Source: Armatimonadota bacterium (GTDB taxonomy: Bacteria > Armatimonadota > Fimbriimonadia > Fimbriimonadales > Fimbriimonadaceae). Taken from it: a DNA stretch of 64,000 bases. The notes under the pieces were generated by a model. The model ran no database searches. It saw only the letters and a program-made list of their open reading frames with translations, and was not told where the DNA came from. Location of the stretch: positions 769,858 to 833,857 of the forward strand of contig JAFDWR010000001.1 of the NCBI GenBank assembly GCA_018268355.1. The letters run 5' to 3'. Each line of letters begins with the position of its first letter. Within the stretch, counting starts at the first letter, position 1. Positions 8,959-18,002 of the stretch are shown here, piece by piece. The position numbers and the translations under genes are program-made.

Positions 8959-9876
8959 CTACTTTTTCAACCGAGTTTTGCCGCGCTTGGTAGCTTCCTT
9001 GTGGAAGTTAACGAGCTCAAATTCTGGCGAGGCCTCAACGAACTGCTGCAACAAGGGGATGTGGCCACTTCCGAAGATAACGAGCACGCGATCGGAACTG
9101 GTTGGATTCGTTTTCAGGATGTTGTTATAAATTCTGAGATTCCTGTTGTACCATTGCAACGAGACCGCATCCGGGCCATTGTTGTTTGAGGTCTTTAGCC
9201 ATCCGCTCACAAAGTATTCACCTAGATTCCTCTTCAGGTTTCGAGGGTCATTTTCATAAATCAGCTGATCCAGGATCGTGTTGCTCTTCAATAGCCCCGT
9301 TTTGTAGATGCGCCAAGTAGCATATTGGCTTGCATAAGCTTCGTATTTGGCTGCATCGAGGTAAAAAGCTTCATCCCAGAGATTGTTGATTGCAGGGTAC
9401 TTTGCAGCATTGTCTTGCGCGTAGTTCGTGGCATCGACGGCATACACCCGCTGGTGGTTAAGAACTTTTGCCAGTCGCAAACCAATTTGCACCACCTCGC
9501 TGCGATTGCGATTTTGTTCACCTAGTTTGTAGGACGCAAACAGCTTGTCTAGCTCGGCTTGGCTACTAGCTTCAAGACAAATCTTTGTCGGCTTGAAACC
9601 CTTAAGAACTTCGACCGAATTGATAATCTCTTTTTGACGTTTCTCCGAAAGGACGTCCACCATATCCTGTTTGGCAATCTTGTGTGAATCAAGGTTGGGG
9701 TAATCAAAGTGCCAAACTCCCAGAAGCATCACTTTTGTGGGCGGCTTCTTCGCCTGAATCAAGAAGTCATCGGCGTACTTGACTGGAGGTGCTTTCTTTG
9801 CTCCAACCGGGCGCGTTTGCGCCATCGACCAATGTCCCATGCAGAGGGAGATGCTGAGAATGATTGCTTTTGTGAT
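8959..9876 (-). CDS. DUF5694 family protein (TraB/GumN-like), probably exported
   Basis: About 305 aa from a proposed ATC codon at 9876, or 293 aa from the first ATG at 9840. The body is typical of DUF5694: VMLLGVWHFDYP near the N-terminus, CLEASSQAELDKLF, and a C-terminal VLVIFGSGHIPLLQQF, resembling the erythromycin-esterase/TraB/GumN superfamily; biochemical role unknown. Starting at ATG 9840 cuts off a signal-peptide-like segment (TKAIILSISLC) that is encoded in frame just upstream, and a GGAGG box (9887-9883) lies 6 nt before ATC 9876. Base composition is visibly AT-richer than flanking genes, suggesting recent acquisition next to tRNA-Glu. Confidence 0.78.
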   Translation of the reverse strand: MTKAIILSISLCMGHWSMAQTRPVGAKKAPPVKYADDFLIQAKKPPTKVMLLGVWHFDYPNLDSHKIAKQDMVDVLSEKRQKEIINSVEVLKGFKPTKICLEASSQAELDKLFASYKLGEQNRNRSEVVQIGLRLAKVLNHQRVYAVDATNYAQDNAAKYPAINNLWDEAFYLDAAKYEAYASQYATWRIYKTGLLKSNTILDQLIYENDPRNLKRNLGEYFVSGWLKTSNNNGPDAVSLQWYNRNLRIYNNILKTNPTSSDRVLVIFGSGHIPLLQQFVEASPEFELVNFHKEATKRGKTRLKK

Positions 9877-10327
9877 TTGAATCCTCCAGACTGGGGCGAC
9901 TTTACCCGCCTACGCTGGGGCACGGGTTTGAGGTTCCCGCGTGCTCGGTGAACTCTGATTTGGTGCCCGGTGTTCCGCACGGCTGAAGGCGGTCCGCCAG
10001 CCGCTGCTGCAACAGTTCTGCATCGAATCGACGCAGAAGCCGCCGGTTGAGACCACCACTTAGACAGGACGTCATCGGGGACTTTGCTCGAGCAGCAGCT
10101 AGGCCGGCCAGTTCCGCCGCCTCATCCGTCCTCGCGGATCCACAACGCCTGGATCTTGCCCTTCGAGCCCAGGTCCATCGAGATCTGTTGAGCTAGATGG
10201 CCAGAGACCACCCGGCACGTGTTCCCTCTAAACAGGTTGCCCCTAGGCTCCCGAAAGAGCCTGAGAATTGCGGTCCAAAAGGAGATGTGCTCAAAACGCA
10301 CCACGTTACTGGCTTAGCATCCGGAGG
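9877..10327. other. Gene-poor stretch of 450 bp
   Basis: No gene is supported here. The only open frame of note is a 60-codon minus-strand reading (10304-10122) ending ISMDLGSKGKIQALWIREDG, which has protein-like composition near its end but no ribosome-binding site or family match; it could be the worn tail of a lost gene. Composition is mixed, between the AT-rich DUF5694 gene and the GC-rich backbone. No terminator hairpin with a T tract was seen. Confidence 0.4.
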
Positions 10328-11725
10328 TCAATCTTCCTCCTCGACACCGGAGCCTTGGACTCGTCCCTTCTCATCGAGGACGAGCGTGATGATCAGAGTC
10401 GTCTTACCGTACTTAACACGATAAACTGCCGCCTCCTTGTTCATGGCAATCGGTTCAATCAGTGTCCTTTGACCATAAGCCCGGAGGTCTTTGGAGAACT
10501 CCGCAACCTGCTTCTTCGTCCAAACCTCCTGCATTGCCGGCGTCATGATTTGAGCCGGGATGGCGTCGTCACCATCCAGAAGTTTGATGAGGGCAGCAGT
10601 AAGCGCGGGAGCGGTGTCGGGCACGGCAGCGGGCGGAACAATTCTAACGTCCGGGACGTACAGGGTGGCGATCTTTCGAGAGAGTCGGTGCGGGTCCGGT
10701 GTGTTCGAATTTGCTAGCACGATGACCGCCAAGTGATCATCTGGGAAGCGACGATAACTGGCCGCAAATCCGGGCATACCTCCGCTATGGCCCATATACG
10801 TATGACCATTGATCACCGGAACCATCCACCCGAATCCGTAGTCTGTCTTTGAGCCGTCTTTCAAGACGCCCGACGCCCACATCTGCTTCTTAATGTGAGA
10901 ACTCAGGACTTTGTCTTCGTCCAGGGCTGCGTTCCACTTGACCATGTCAGTCAGCGAAACATAGACTCCAGAAGAACCTGCGGCCCGTGAAGTTGGGGGT
11001 TCCCAAGGCTGATTCAAGAACTTTCCATCGTTAATGAAGTAACCAGCAGCGCGATTTTTCACGATCTCACTATCGCTGATGATCCTGGCCGTCGCCATTC
11101 CCGCGGGCTTGAAGAGCAGTTCAGAAAGCAGTTCTCCTCTTGGTTTGCCACTCACTTTGGAACACATGTAGCCAAGCGTTACGTAACCGACATTGCTATA
11201 GCTCCACTTCTCGCCGGGCGCGAACTCGAGCGGGATGTCGCGCAGTGTCTTGATGAGCTCCGCTTCAGTGATATCTGTTTGCCGATCTATTCTGTTGGGA
11301 AAATCGCGAGGAATACCGCTCGTATGCGCGAGCATATGGCGAACCGTTACCTTGTCCCAAGCCATCGGAGCCTCAGGCAAGTAGGTTCGGATCGATTCAT
11401 CCAACTTCACCTTCCCCGCCTCGACCAGTTTCATCACGAGAGAAGCCGTGAACAATTTCCCTACCGACCCGATCTCAAAGACGGTCGATGGGGTTACCTT
11501 TATCTGGTGCTCAACGTTCGCATACCCATAGCCTTTGAGCTTGATCACCTTGCCGTTTCGGATCACCGCTACGCTCATCCCAGGCACCCCTGACTTCTTC
11601 ATTTCGTGCAGCACAAGGTCATCAACCTTGTCCGCGCGGGCCGTAGCAGGGGCAAGGACGAGGGCCGAAAGCAGCAAAGCCGATCGCCCGGAGGAACAGC
11701 GCGCGAGATTCCGAGAACGTGCCAT
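10328..11725 (-). CDS. Serine hydrolase, beta-lactamase (class C)/penicillin-binding-like family
   Basis: 465 aa from ATG 11725, chosen because it opens a signal peptide (SALLLSALVLAPATARA). The longer frame to 11785 adds residues without a signal. Active-site motifs of the class C/EstB superfamily are present: SVGK (SxxK nucleophile), YSN in KWSYSNVGYV, and HSGG in place of KTG. A C-terminal domain of about 100 residues follows the catalytic part. Likely substrates are esters or D-amino-acid peptides rather than antibiotics; this is inference. It lies 70 bp downstream of an AraC regulator on the same strand, which may control it. Confidence 0.9.
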   Translation of the reverse strand: MARSRNLARCSSGRSALLLSALVLAPATARADKVDDLVLHEMKKSGVPGMSVAVIRNGKVIKLKGYGYANVEHQIKVTPSTVFEIGSVGKLFTASLVMKLVEAGKVKLDESIRTYLPEAPMAWDKVTVRHMLAHTSGIPRDFPNRIDRQTDITEAELIKTLRDIPLEFAPGEKWSYSNVGYVTLGYMCSKVSGKPRGELLSELLFKPAGMATARIISDSEIVKNRAAGYFINDGKFLNQPWEPPTSRAAGSSGVYVSLTDMVKWNAALDEDKVLSSHIKKQMWASGVLKDGSKTDYGFGWMVPVINGHTYMGHSGGMPGFAASYRRFPDDHLAVIVLANSNTPDPHRLSRKIATLYVPDVRIVPPAAVPDTAPALTAALIKLLDGDDAIPAQIMTPAMQEVWTKKQVAEFSKDLRAYGQRTLIEPIAMNKEAAVYRVKYGKTTLIITLVLDEKGRVQGSGVEEED

Positions 11726-11794
11726 GCCAAGATTCTGAGGCAAGTCGCCGCGAGAATCTAGACGAATCCAAGCCTTCTTTGGCACTCAGCGAGT

Positions 11795-12586
11795 CTACAG
11801 GGCTTTCCGATATGAAAGGGGGGTTCGACCCGTGTGCAGTCTAAATGTTCTCGTGAAGTGGCTCTGATCAACAAATCCGGTAGCTGAGGCAATGGCGCCG
11901 ATGGACATGTCGGAGCTTTCCAATAGGTGTCGAGCATGGGCAATCCTTAGACAACGGCCGTATTCCCCTATACTCTTGCCGAACTGCCTCCGGAACGTCT
12001 TCGCCAAGTGGGCCGGATGAACTCCGACTTCGGCCGCGATCTGGCTCACGGTCAACGCCTCAGAGAGGTCCTCATGCAACAGCTCGCGGGCTCTTTCCAG
12101 CCAGCGCGGACTCCGAGCAGCTAGTTCGTTATGGGTCCGGTCGCGATAGAGGGACACAAGCATCTCCATCGCAAGCGACTCCAGCATCATCGGAGTAAAG
12201 CGGTCGGGCTTTCGAAGCTCCTGATAGGCCGAGGAAAGAAGCGCCTTGAGCGGATGCTGGCTGCTGAAGATGGCGTCGCCGCCGACAGGAGGATACGCTT
12301 CGTTCTGGATCTCGCCGATCTCGACGGTCAGTGCAAGCGCCCAGTCGCGAAAAACGTTTGAATGGACCGACCCGGCCGGAACACATCCAGCCGCTTGTGG
12401 TGAGATGTACAAGGTCTTAAGCCCGGAACTGTGCTCTATCGCACCGTCCAAGCAAAGGATCAAGTGGTGCTCAGCATGGGCGTGCGCCGACATTCGATAA
12501 TCACCGGGATACCCAATGATGGAACAATTGATGGACCCGGCTCGAGTATCGGAGAACACGATTGGTTGAACGGGTGCTTCCGCCAT
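11795..12586 (-). CDS. AraC family transcriptional regulator
   Basis: 263 aa. The N-terminal cupin-like ligand domain (HAHAEHHLILCLDG, residues about 30-45) is followed by the C-terminal AraC/XylS double helix-turn-helix: LTVSQIAAEVGVHPAHLAKT and MSIGAIASATGFVDQSHFTR, with the usual TP-x-x-YR ending (TPLSYRKAL). It should bind DNA as a dimer in response to a small molecule. The adjacent co-directional serine hydrolase is a plausible target. No operator was identified. Confidence 0.93.
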   Translation of the reverse strand: MAEAPVQPIVFSDTRAGSINCSIIGYPGDYRMSAHAHAEHHLILCLDGAIEHSSGLKTLYISPQAAGCVPAGSVHSNVFRDWALALTVEIGEIQNEAYPPVGGDAIFSSQHPLKALLSSAYQELRKPDRFTPMMLESLAMEMLVSLYRDRTHNELAARSPRWLERARELLHEDLSEALTVSQIAAEVGVHPAHLAKTFRRQFGKSIGEYGRCLRIAHARHLLESSDMSIGAIASATGFVDQSHFTRTFRLHTGRTPLSYRKAL

Positions 12587-12622
12587 GATTAGGATCGACG
12601 ACTCCAGGAGTTCAAAGCAACC

Positions 12623-13363
12623 TTACCCTAAGGTAGTGTCTTGAACGCGACTGATAGGAAACACCTCGACGTCAACCCCGTAAGAGACGCAGACATGCTC
12701 CCACTCGCCGGCGGGGACCCAGGGGTCGGTGAGCGTCTGCTCACAGAGGCTCACCCGCGCAGGGGCGATGGAATACGGGTCGTGGAACACCCGCCCGCTA
12801 AACAGCTTGCCCCTGCGCTCGGCATACAGCAGGTATCGCTCGACGAGCCAAAAGTCAAAGGTCCCCGGCGCGGCGGGAGCTGGGTCACCGGTCACCTGGG
12901 CCTCAATCTGGACCATTGCGCGGAAGTCGCGGGCCCGCCTTGAGGCATACCGCAGTTCGTCTCCCACCCTTGAGGTCTGCATCATCGCGTGGTGATACGG
13001 CAGCGAGTAGAAGGTCCGGGCAAAGGCGCACGCCGCCCACCGCGCGGCCTCGAGGCTAAAGAACCAGACCCCCGGCTGCCCGTTCCGAGTGACATAGGTG
13101 CGGACGTTGGTTTCGGGGAAAGCGCTGAGCCACGGGACGGCGGGCAGCTTCGCGGGGCGAATCCCCTCCATTCGGAACGGCACGAGCCCGATCCACGCCT
13201 CGCCCTCCCAAAGGTCGAGCTCCAGCCCTTTTGGGATCAGTTTTCGGAGAGCGTCTGGGTCCACCCGGCGGTGGAGAAAGAGCAGGTCGCGCCACGATTG
13301 AAGCATCGCCACCCGCTGGTCGGGCCGCCTCCGCAGGGCTAGGAGTTGATCGGTGATGCTCAT
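12623..13363 (-). CDS. DUF2071 (YqjF-like) family protein
   Basis: 246 aa. Matches the DUF2071 pattern throughout: QSWRDLLFLHRRVDPDALRKLIP near the start, then EGEAWIGLVPFRMEGIRP, ETNVRTYV, GVWFFSLEAARW and the C-terminal FLVERYLLYA-like segment. Function of the family is unknown, though its fold is related to acetoacetate decarboxylase. Divergent from the DJ-1/PfpI gene. A TAGTAT box lies 15 nt before the start, a possible -10 element. Confidence 0.88.
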   Translation of the reverse strand: MSITDQLLALRRRPDQRVAMLQSWRDLLFLHRRVDPDALRKLIPKGLELDLWEGEAWIGLVPFRMEGIRPAKLPAVPWLSAFPETNVRTYVTRNGQPGVWFFSLEAARWAACAFARTFYSLPYHHAMMQTSRVGDELRYASRRARDFRAMVQIEAQVTGDPAPAAPGTFDFWLVERYLLYAERRGKLFSGRVFHDPYSIAPARVSLCEQTLTDPWVPAGEWEHVCVSYGVDVEVFPISRVQDTTLG

Positions 13364-13460
13364 GAGGGCTCTCGATTGATACTACGAACCGTACCGCTTC
13401 GATGGTCAAAGACGAGCCTTTTGCCCCCAAGGCTGCCCTGCGCCAAGCCACAATCATGAA

Positions 13461-14087
13461 ATGACTGCCGGTGTGCTCATCTTTGACCAAGCCGAAGAGC
13501 TCGACCTCGTCGGGCCGTGGGAGATGCTCACGATGTGGAAGCAGGTGGCGGGCGGGCCGGAGTGCCTGATCGTCGCCGAGAAAGTGGGTCCGGTGACCTG
13601 CGCGAAGGGGCTGACGCTCCTTCCCCACGCCAGCTTTGACGACTGCCCGACGCTCGACCTGCTCGTTGTCCCCGGTGGTCGCGGGACGCGGCGCGAGGTG
13701 CACAATCCGGCGATCCTAGACTTCATCCGTCAGCGGGCAGAAGGGTGCCAGTTGGCGCTTTCGGTTTGCACCGGGGCGTTCTTGCTCCAGGCGGCGGGGC
13801 TGCTCGATGGCAAGCGCGCGACGACGCACTGGGAGTCGCTCGACCGGCTCCGCGCGCTGCCGGGAGTGGAAGTGCTGGAGGAGCGGTTCACGGTCGACGG
13901 GAAGATATGGACGTCGGCGGGCGTGTCGGCGGGAATCGATATGACCCTCGCCGCGATTGCCCACCTCGCGGGCGACGAGGTGGCGGGCAAGGTGCAGCTC
14001 CATGCCGAGTACTTCCCTTCCGACGCCCGATATGGCGGCGAGTCGGTGGCGGCATACCTGCCGCGGTATGCGCGGCAGGGGGACTGA
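13461..14087 (+). CDS. DJ-1/PfpI family protein (isonitrile hydratase/GATase1-like)
   Basis: 208 aa. Begins GVLIFDQAEELDLVGPWEML, where the glutamates near the start fit the conserved acidic residue of the family, and has the nucleophile elbow LSVCTGAFLLQAAGLLDG with its active-site Cys, followed by ATTHWESLD. This pattern is shared by InhA-type isonitrile hydratases and the N-terminal part of GlxA-like regulators, but the C-terminal helix-turn-helix of the latter is absent. The natural substrate is uncertain. No operon partner. Confidence 0.88.
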   Translation: MTAGVLIFDQAEELDLVGPWEMLTMWKQVAGGPECLIVAEKVGPVTCAKGLTLLPHASFDDCPTLDLLVVPGGRGTRREVHNPAILDFIRQRAEGCQLALSVCTGAFLLQAAGLLDGKRATTHWESLDRLRALPGVEVLEERFTVDGKIWTSAGVSAGIDMTLAAIAHLAGDEVAGKVQLHAEYFPSDARYGGESVAAYLPRYARQGD

Positions 14088-14093
14088 GGCAGG

Positions 14094-14245
14094 GCCATTT
14101 TCCCCGCCCGGCCCGTGCCTCGCCCTCGTCGCCTTTGGCTCCTCCGCCCTCGGGCGGGGGGAATGGCCCCAAAGCACGATTTGCCGCAATGACCATCACG
14201 GGGACAGCAGCGGGCCGGGCGGGGGGGAATCTCGCCAACCACCCC
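14094..14245. repeat. Dispersed intergenic repeat, copy A
   Basis: Shares two modules with copy B (21797-21943). Module 1 (about 14162-14245) matches copy B on the opposite strand, including GGTCAT, CGGCAAA and CGTGCTTTGGGGC blocks. Module 2 (about 14102-14161) matches in the same strand (CCTCGTCGCC, GGCTCCTCCGCCCTCGGGCG) and is bounded by complementary ends CCCCGCCCG and CGGGCGGGG. The relative orientation of the two modules therefore differs between copies. Confidence 0.75.
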
Positions 14246-14272
14246 ATCCTCCTGTAGACTAAGTCCCAACCC

Positions 14273-15040
14273 ATGCAAACGGCGACCTCCATTCGGCAAA
14301 CCTTCGAAGACCAAGGCTTCTTCCTCGCAAAGGGGCTGCTGCGCCACCGGGTCGCTGAACTCGAGACCGAATTCGACCGGATCGTCGGCCAACTCATGGC
14401 GAGCGGCGAGGACATCAATGCGCGCTGGGGCGGCGCCGAGGCCGACCGGATCGGCGGCGCGAACACCGTGGTCCTCCACACCCACAACGTCCAGCAATAC
14501 TCCGCCGCCTGGACCCGCGCGCTCCTCGATGAGGCCTTCCTCAATGTCGCCGAGGCGATTGTTGGCCCCGAAATCGTGCTCCACCACACCAAGCTGTTCC
14601 AGAAGCCGGCCGAACTCGGCGCGCCCTTCCCCATGCACCAAGACTGGGAATACTTCCCGTTCGAAAACGACACGATGATGGCGGGCATCATCCACGTTTC
14701 CGATGCCACTGACGCGATGGGTTGCCTTCGAGTCTATCCGGGCTCCCATAAGCTCGGAAGGCTCAGCTCGGCCCAAGGTTGGAGTGAAAAGCTCGTCACC
14801 GACTACCCGATTGAACGCGCCACGCCGCTCGAGGCCGAACCTGGCGACGTCCTCTTCTTCCACTACCTCACCATCCACGGATCAATGCCCAATCGGTCCG
14901 ATCGGGTGCGCAAGACGGTACTCGCCCAACTCCACTCGGGTTCCGACCGAATGGAGCCGAGCTCCCACCCCTATGAGGGCCTCGTGCTACGCGGTTGGAA
15001 CCACGCGATGACCCGCGAGAACGCTAACCGCGCGAAGTAG
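14273..15040 (+). CDS. Phytanoyl-CoA dioxygenase (PhyH) family protein
   Basis: 255 aa Fe(II)/2-oxoglutarate-dependent oxygenase. The double-stranded beta-helix fold shows the HxD metal motif in MHQDWEYFPF and the distal histidine in LTIHGSMPNRSDRVRKTVLAQ, with the downstream Arg that usually holds 2-oxoglutarate; GCLRVYPGSHK is the typical loop. It could hydroxylate a lipid or small metabolite; substrate unknown. A TAGACT box sits 12 nt upstream of the ATG (14255-14260). The next gene is convergent at a 2-bp gap. Confidence 0.9.
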   Translation: MQTATSIRQTFEDQGFFLAKGLLRHRVAELETEFDRIVGQLMASGEDINARWGGAEADRIGGANTVVLHTHNVQQYSAAWTRALLDEAFLNVAEAIVGPEIVLHHTKLFQKPAELGAPFPMHQDWEYFPFENDTMMAGIIHVSDATDAMGCLRVYPGSHKLGRLSSAQGWSEKLVTDYPIERATPLEAEPGDVLFFHYLTIHGSMPNRSDRVRKTVLAQLHSGSDRMEPSSHPYEGLVLRGWNHAMTRENANRAK

Positions 15041-15042
15041 CC

Positions 15043-15594
15043 CTACCAGAACTTCCACCAAGGCTTCTTCTTCGGCTGGTTGAGGTCGTCAATGACCCGT
15101 TGAACGTTGACCATCCCACCAGCGAAAGCATCGACCGCAGCGGCATAGCCCTGGGAGAGCACAAGAATCTCGCCCTGCTGCGGGTCAAAGGCAACAAATC
15201 CGGTCTCACGCTGAATGATCCTGAGGTAATCCCAAACCTCGCGGAAAACCTCCCGCGCCTTGTCCCCATTGTGCCAATAGGCGATGGAAACTCCCGCCTC
15301 ATCATCATCAAGGTGAATCTGAACACCAGCGGCGTCATTGTTCAGCTCGATGTGGCGGGATCGCCGCTTGGCTTCCTCGACCGAGATATTAAGCTCCGCC
15401 GCAATATCCTCATCGTCAACCTCGAATACCTCGAGGTTGGGGAACTTGGCGACGAGGGCATCTGCCGTGCGCCGCTTCATCGCCTCCTTTTCGGGGTCAT
15501 AGGGCTTTTCTCGATCAAAATCTTCGTCGTTCGTCGCGACTTCATAGGGGTCTTCCCCTTCCTTCACTCGGACCAGATTGATGTCATAGCTCAT
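15043..15594 (-). CDS. Conserved hypothetical acidic protein
   Basis: 183 aa, family not recognised. Strongly acidic N-terminal half (VKEGEDPYEVATNDEDFD, EVFEVDDEDIAAELNISVEEA), a central strand-rich part (GVQIHLDDDEAGVSIAYWHNG) and a tryptophan-rich basic end (KKPWWKFW). No signal peptide or membrane segment, so cytoplasmic. The pattern of a short domain with predicted alternating strands and helices resembles small immunity-type or SMI1-like proteins, but that is only an impression. A TAAGGT box lies 6 nt before the ATG, which also doubles as a weak ribosome-binding site. Confidence 0.7.
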   Translation of the reverse strand: MSYDINLVRVKEGEDPYEVATNDEDFDREKPYDPEKEAMKRRTADALVAKFPNLEVFEVDDEDIAAELNISVEEAKRRSRHIELNNDAAGVQIHLDDDEAGVSIAYWHNGDKAREVFREVWDYLRIIQRETGFVAFDPQQGEILVLSQGYAAAVDAFAGGMVNVQRVIDDLNQPKKKPWWKFW

Positions 15595-15636
15595 CGTCTC
15601 ACCTTACTTCGATACTTAGAGCATAGCAGAAGAGGG

Positions 15637-16665
15637 TCAGCGTTGGAAGAGCCGTTCGACGAGCCAGTAGCTGCCCGCCATGCCGATCATGATCGAAGCG
15701 GTAGTGAGGGTCCAGCGCCGTGCCCTTGGCCAAAAGCGAGTAATCAAGGCGACCAGCCCGCCCGCCAATGCAAGGATCAACAGTTGACCCATCTCGATCC
15801 CAAGATTGAACATCAGAACCGGGACAAAGAGGTCGAACCCGCTCAGCCCCACCGCGCTCATGCCGCCCGCAAAGCCGAATCCGTGAATGAGGCCAAAACC
15901 GAACGCAAGACCGAACGCCATCGGGCTCCGATCGGTCGCTTCTGGCTTTGACTGCCGGCGATAGGCCTCCAGCGCGAGCAAGACGATGCTCAGCGCAATG
16001 AGCGGCTCGATAACCCTCATCCAAGGTCGCACCCAGCCGAATTGAACGAGCATCAAGGTGATCGTGTGGGCAATGCTGAACCCAGTGACAAGCTCGAAGA
16101 GCTTCTTGAATCGACCGCCGATGATGACCAGACCGCAAATGAAGAGGATGTGATCGGGGCCGCTGAGGATGTGCTCAATTCCCTCGGTGATGAAGTTCGA
16201 AGCCCCCGCTTTCGCTTGGCTCCCGGTTCCCGCGCCGATGAGGCGCTCTTCGGTCAATTCGTTGCCTACCCGGCGGGTCAACAGCGTCCGCGAGGCCTCA
16301 TCTTCGGGATAGAACTTCTTCTTTACGTCGAGGACCCCGATCGGAAGCTTCGTCGTCCCCGTCCAGGTGAGCATGTCGGCACCCGAGTCGACGACGAGCT
16401 CACCCTTGTCAAAGGTGAACGGCCTCCCTTCTCCGAGGACCTCAAGGCGGCTGCGCACCGCAAGGTCAAGGTCCGCCGGGGTCGGTTTTGGGCCGAGTCG
16501 CGCACGCTCAACAAGGCGGCTGACCGGCGTCATCACGCGGATCGTCGTTCCCGAAGGCGTCTGCTGCAGCTCGATTCCGGTCAGGCCGATGTCATGGGCC
16601 AGCCCCAGCGCCGCCATCCAGAAGATGGCGAGCACAAAGGCAAGCCGAGACGCCAACCGGCTCAT
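15637..16665 (-). CDS. HupE/UreJ-like membrane protein
   Basis: 342 aa. A signal peptide (LAFVLAIFWMAALGLA) is followed by an extracytoplasmic domain of about 130 residues, then a membrane domain with the HupE/UreJ_2 signature ITEGIEHILSGPDHILFICGL and conserved GFSIAHTITL, GFGLIHGFGFAGGM. Family members are thought to move Ni or Co; the fused extracellular domain is the type seen in many environmental bacteria with no hydrogenase or urease. Last gene of the 15637-21533 operon, overlapping the upstream metallophosphatase by ATGA. Confidence 0.9.
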   Translation of the reverse strand: MSRLASRLAFVLAIFWMAALGLAHDIGLTGIELQQTPSGTTIRVMTPVSRLVERARLGPKPTPADLDLAVRSRLEVLGEGRPFTFDKGELVVDSGADMLTWTGTTKLPIGVLDVKKKFYPEDEASRTLLTRRVGNELTEERLIGAGTGSQAKAGASNFITEGIEHILSGPDHILFICGLVIIGGRFKKLFELVTGFSIAHTITLMLVQFGWVRPWMRVIEPLIALSIVLLALEAYRRQSKPEATDRSPMAFGLAFGFGLIHGFGFAGGMSAVGLSGFDLFVPVLMFNLGIEMGQLLILALAGGLVALITRFWPRARRWTLTTASIMIGMAGSYWLVERLFQR

Positions 16666-18002
16666 CGACCCTTGAGTTCGAATGAGTCGGCAATCGAGCC
16701 GTTGGCCGAGACGGGCAGAGACTTCACGTACTCCAACTTAGCACGTTCGGGTCCAACCGTCACCCGGATATGACCCGAACTACCGAGGAGCTTCCCGGAC
16801 TTGTAGCCGTAACCTTCTGCGCTGTTCGTGTTGCCTCGCGAGGCGCTTGGCTGGGGCACTTCGAGATACGTGATCCCGTCGCGTTCTTGGCGCACATACA
16901 GGTGGTCGTGACCGTGAAACAGGGCGGTGACCCCGTACTTAACCATCAGCTCGTGGATCGGCTCCGCCCAACCACTTCGCTGCTTGGAAAAGTCGACCTT
17001 GTTGCCCCATTCAAACTTGTCCGAGGCCTCCACGCCACCGCGCGCCTCGCGACCGAAGCCGCCGACCAGGTGGTGGATAAAGATGAACTTGTACTTCGAG
17101 TTCGACGTCTTCAGCACCTTCTCAAACCAGCGAAACTGAGTCTCGCCCAGGGTCCAATTCCAGCCGTCCTCGTCGCTGCGCGTTTTGGTGGTCGTCGCCA
17201 CAAACGGGTCAAGAACGATGAACGTCGCGTCGCCCCACTTCCAGGAGTAGTAAAGGCCCCGGCGGGGTGCTCCTGAATAGAAGTCGTCCGGACTGATGAC
17301 GGGAAAGTTGGCTTCGCGCTGCGCCTGCGACCATTCCGTGCTCGAGATGCCACCGCGGCCGCGCCATCCCACTTCGCCGTCGTGATTACCGAGGCAAAGG
17401 AAGACCGACATCGCTTGGCCGGGAATCGAGAACCAATACCGCTGGGCCTGATACTGCTTAAGCGCGTCCTCCGGCTTTGGATACTTGTCCACCATGAACG
17501 TGTCGCCGAGGTCCACGAGGAAGTCGGGCCGGTCCTTTACGATGTTCCGAAGGGTCCGCTCGTAAACCTGGGTGTCAGTGTTACCATCCAGGTGCGAGTC
17601 GGCTTGGAAGACAAAGGTGAACGGCTCGCTCGCCTTGCGTGCGGTCTGAAACTCGCCGCTCAGCTTTTCCTCGCCCATCTGGAGGTCGTACCGGTACCGT
17701 GCGCTGGCTTGAAGCTTGGTCAGCCGAACCGGCAGCGGCACCCCTTCTTTCAGGGTCACGGTTTGAGTCTTGGGCGGTTGTTTGTCCGCGCCGTAGGTGA
17801 GCGTGGCCGTGCCCGCCGTGCTCGCGAGCACCGAAAGGGTGATCGACGACGTCGTCGGCGCGCCTGCAATCACATTCAGCTTTGAGGCCGGATATTCGGT
17901 CCGAAAAACGGGCGGGGGTCCGCCGCGACCGCCTTGCTGGACGAAGGCTGCACCGATGCCAATGGCAATCGCCCCGCTAACGAGAAGGATGGGAAGTCTC
18001 AT
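16662..18002 (-). CDS. Exported metallophosphatase, purple-acid-phosphatase-like (copy B)
   Basis: 446 aa from ATG 18002, which overlaps the upstream stop and opens a signal anchor (MRLPILLVSGAIAIGIGAAF). The longer frame to 18122 is an out-of-operon extension. An N-terminal fibronectin-III-like domain (to about residue 120) precedes a calcineurin-like phosphoesterase core with all metal ligands: QADSH, LGDTF, LGNHDGE, FIHH and HGHDHLY. It probably hydrolyses phosphate esters outside the cytoplasm. It is a clear paralogue of the protein at 20052-21533; both share YERTL, KYKF and EWG blocks in the same order. Confidence 0.9.
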   Translation of the reverse strand: MRLPILLVSGAIAIGIGAAFVQQGGRGGPPPVFRTEYPASKLNVIAGAPTTSSITLSVLASTAGTATLTYGADKQPPKTQTVTLKEGVPLPVRLTKLQASARYRYDLQMGEEKLSGEFQTARKASEPFTFVFQADSHLDGNTDTQVYERTLRNIVKDRPDFLVDLGDTFMVDKYPKPEDALKQYQAQRYWFSIPGQAMSVFLCLGNHDGEVGWRGRGGISSTEWSQAQREANFPVISPDDFYSGAPRRGLYYSWKWGDATFIVLDPFVATTTKTRSDEDGWNWTLGETQFRWFEKVLKTSNSKYKFIFIHHLVGGFGREARGGVEASDKFEWGNKVDFSKQRSGWAEPIHELMVKYGVTALFHGHDHLYVRQERDGITYLEVPQPSASRGNTNSAEGYGYKSGKLLGSSGHIRVTVGPERAKLEYVKSLPVSANGSIADSFELKGR

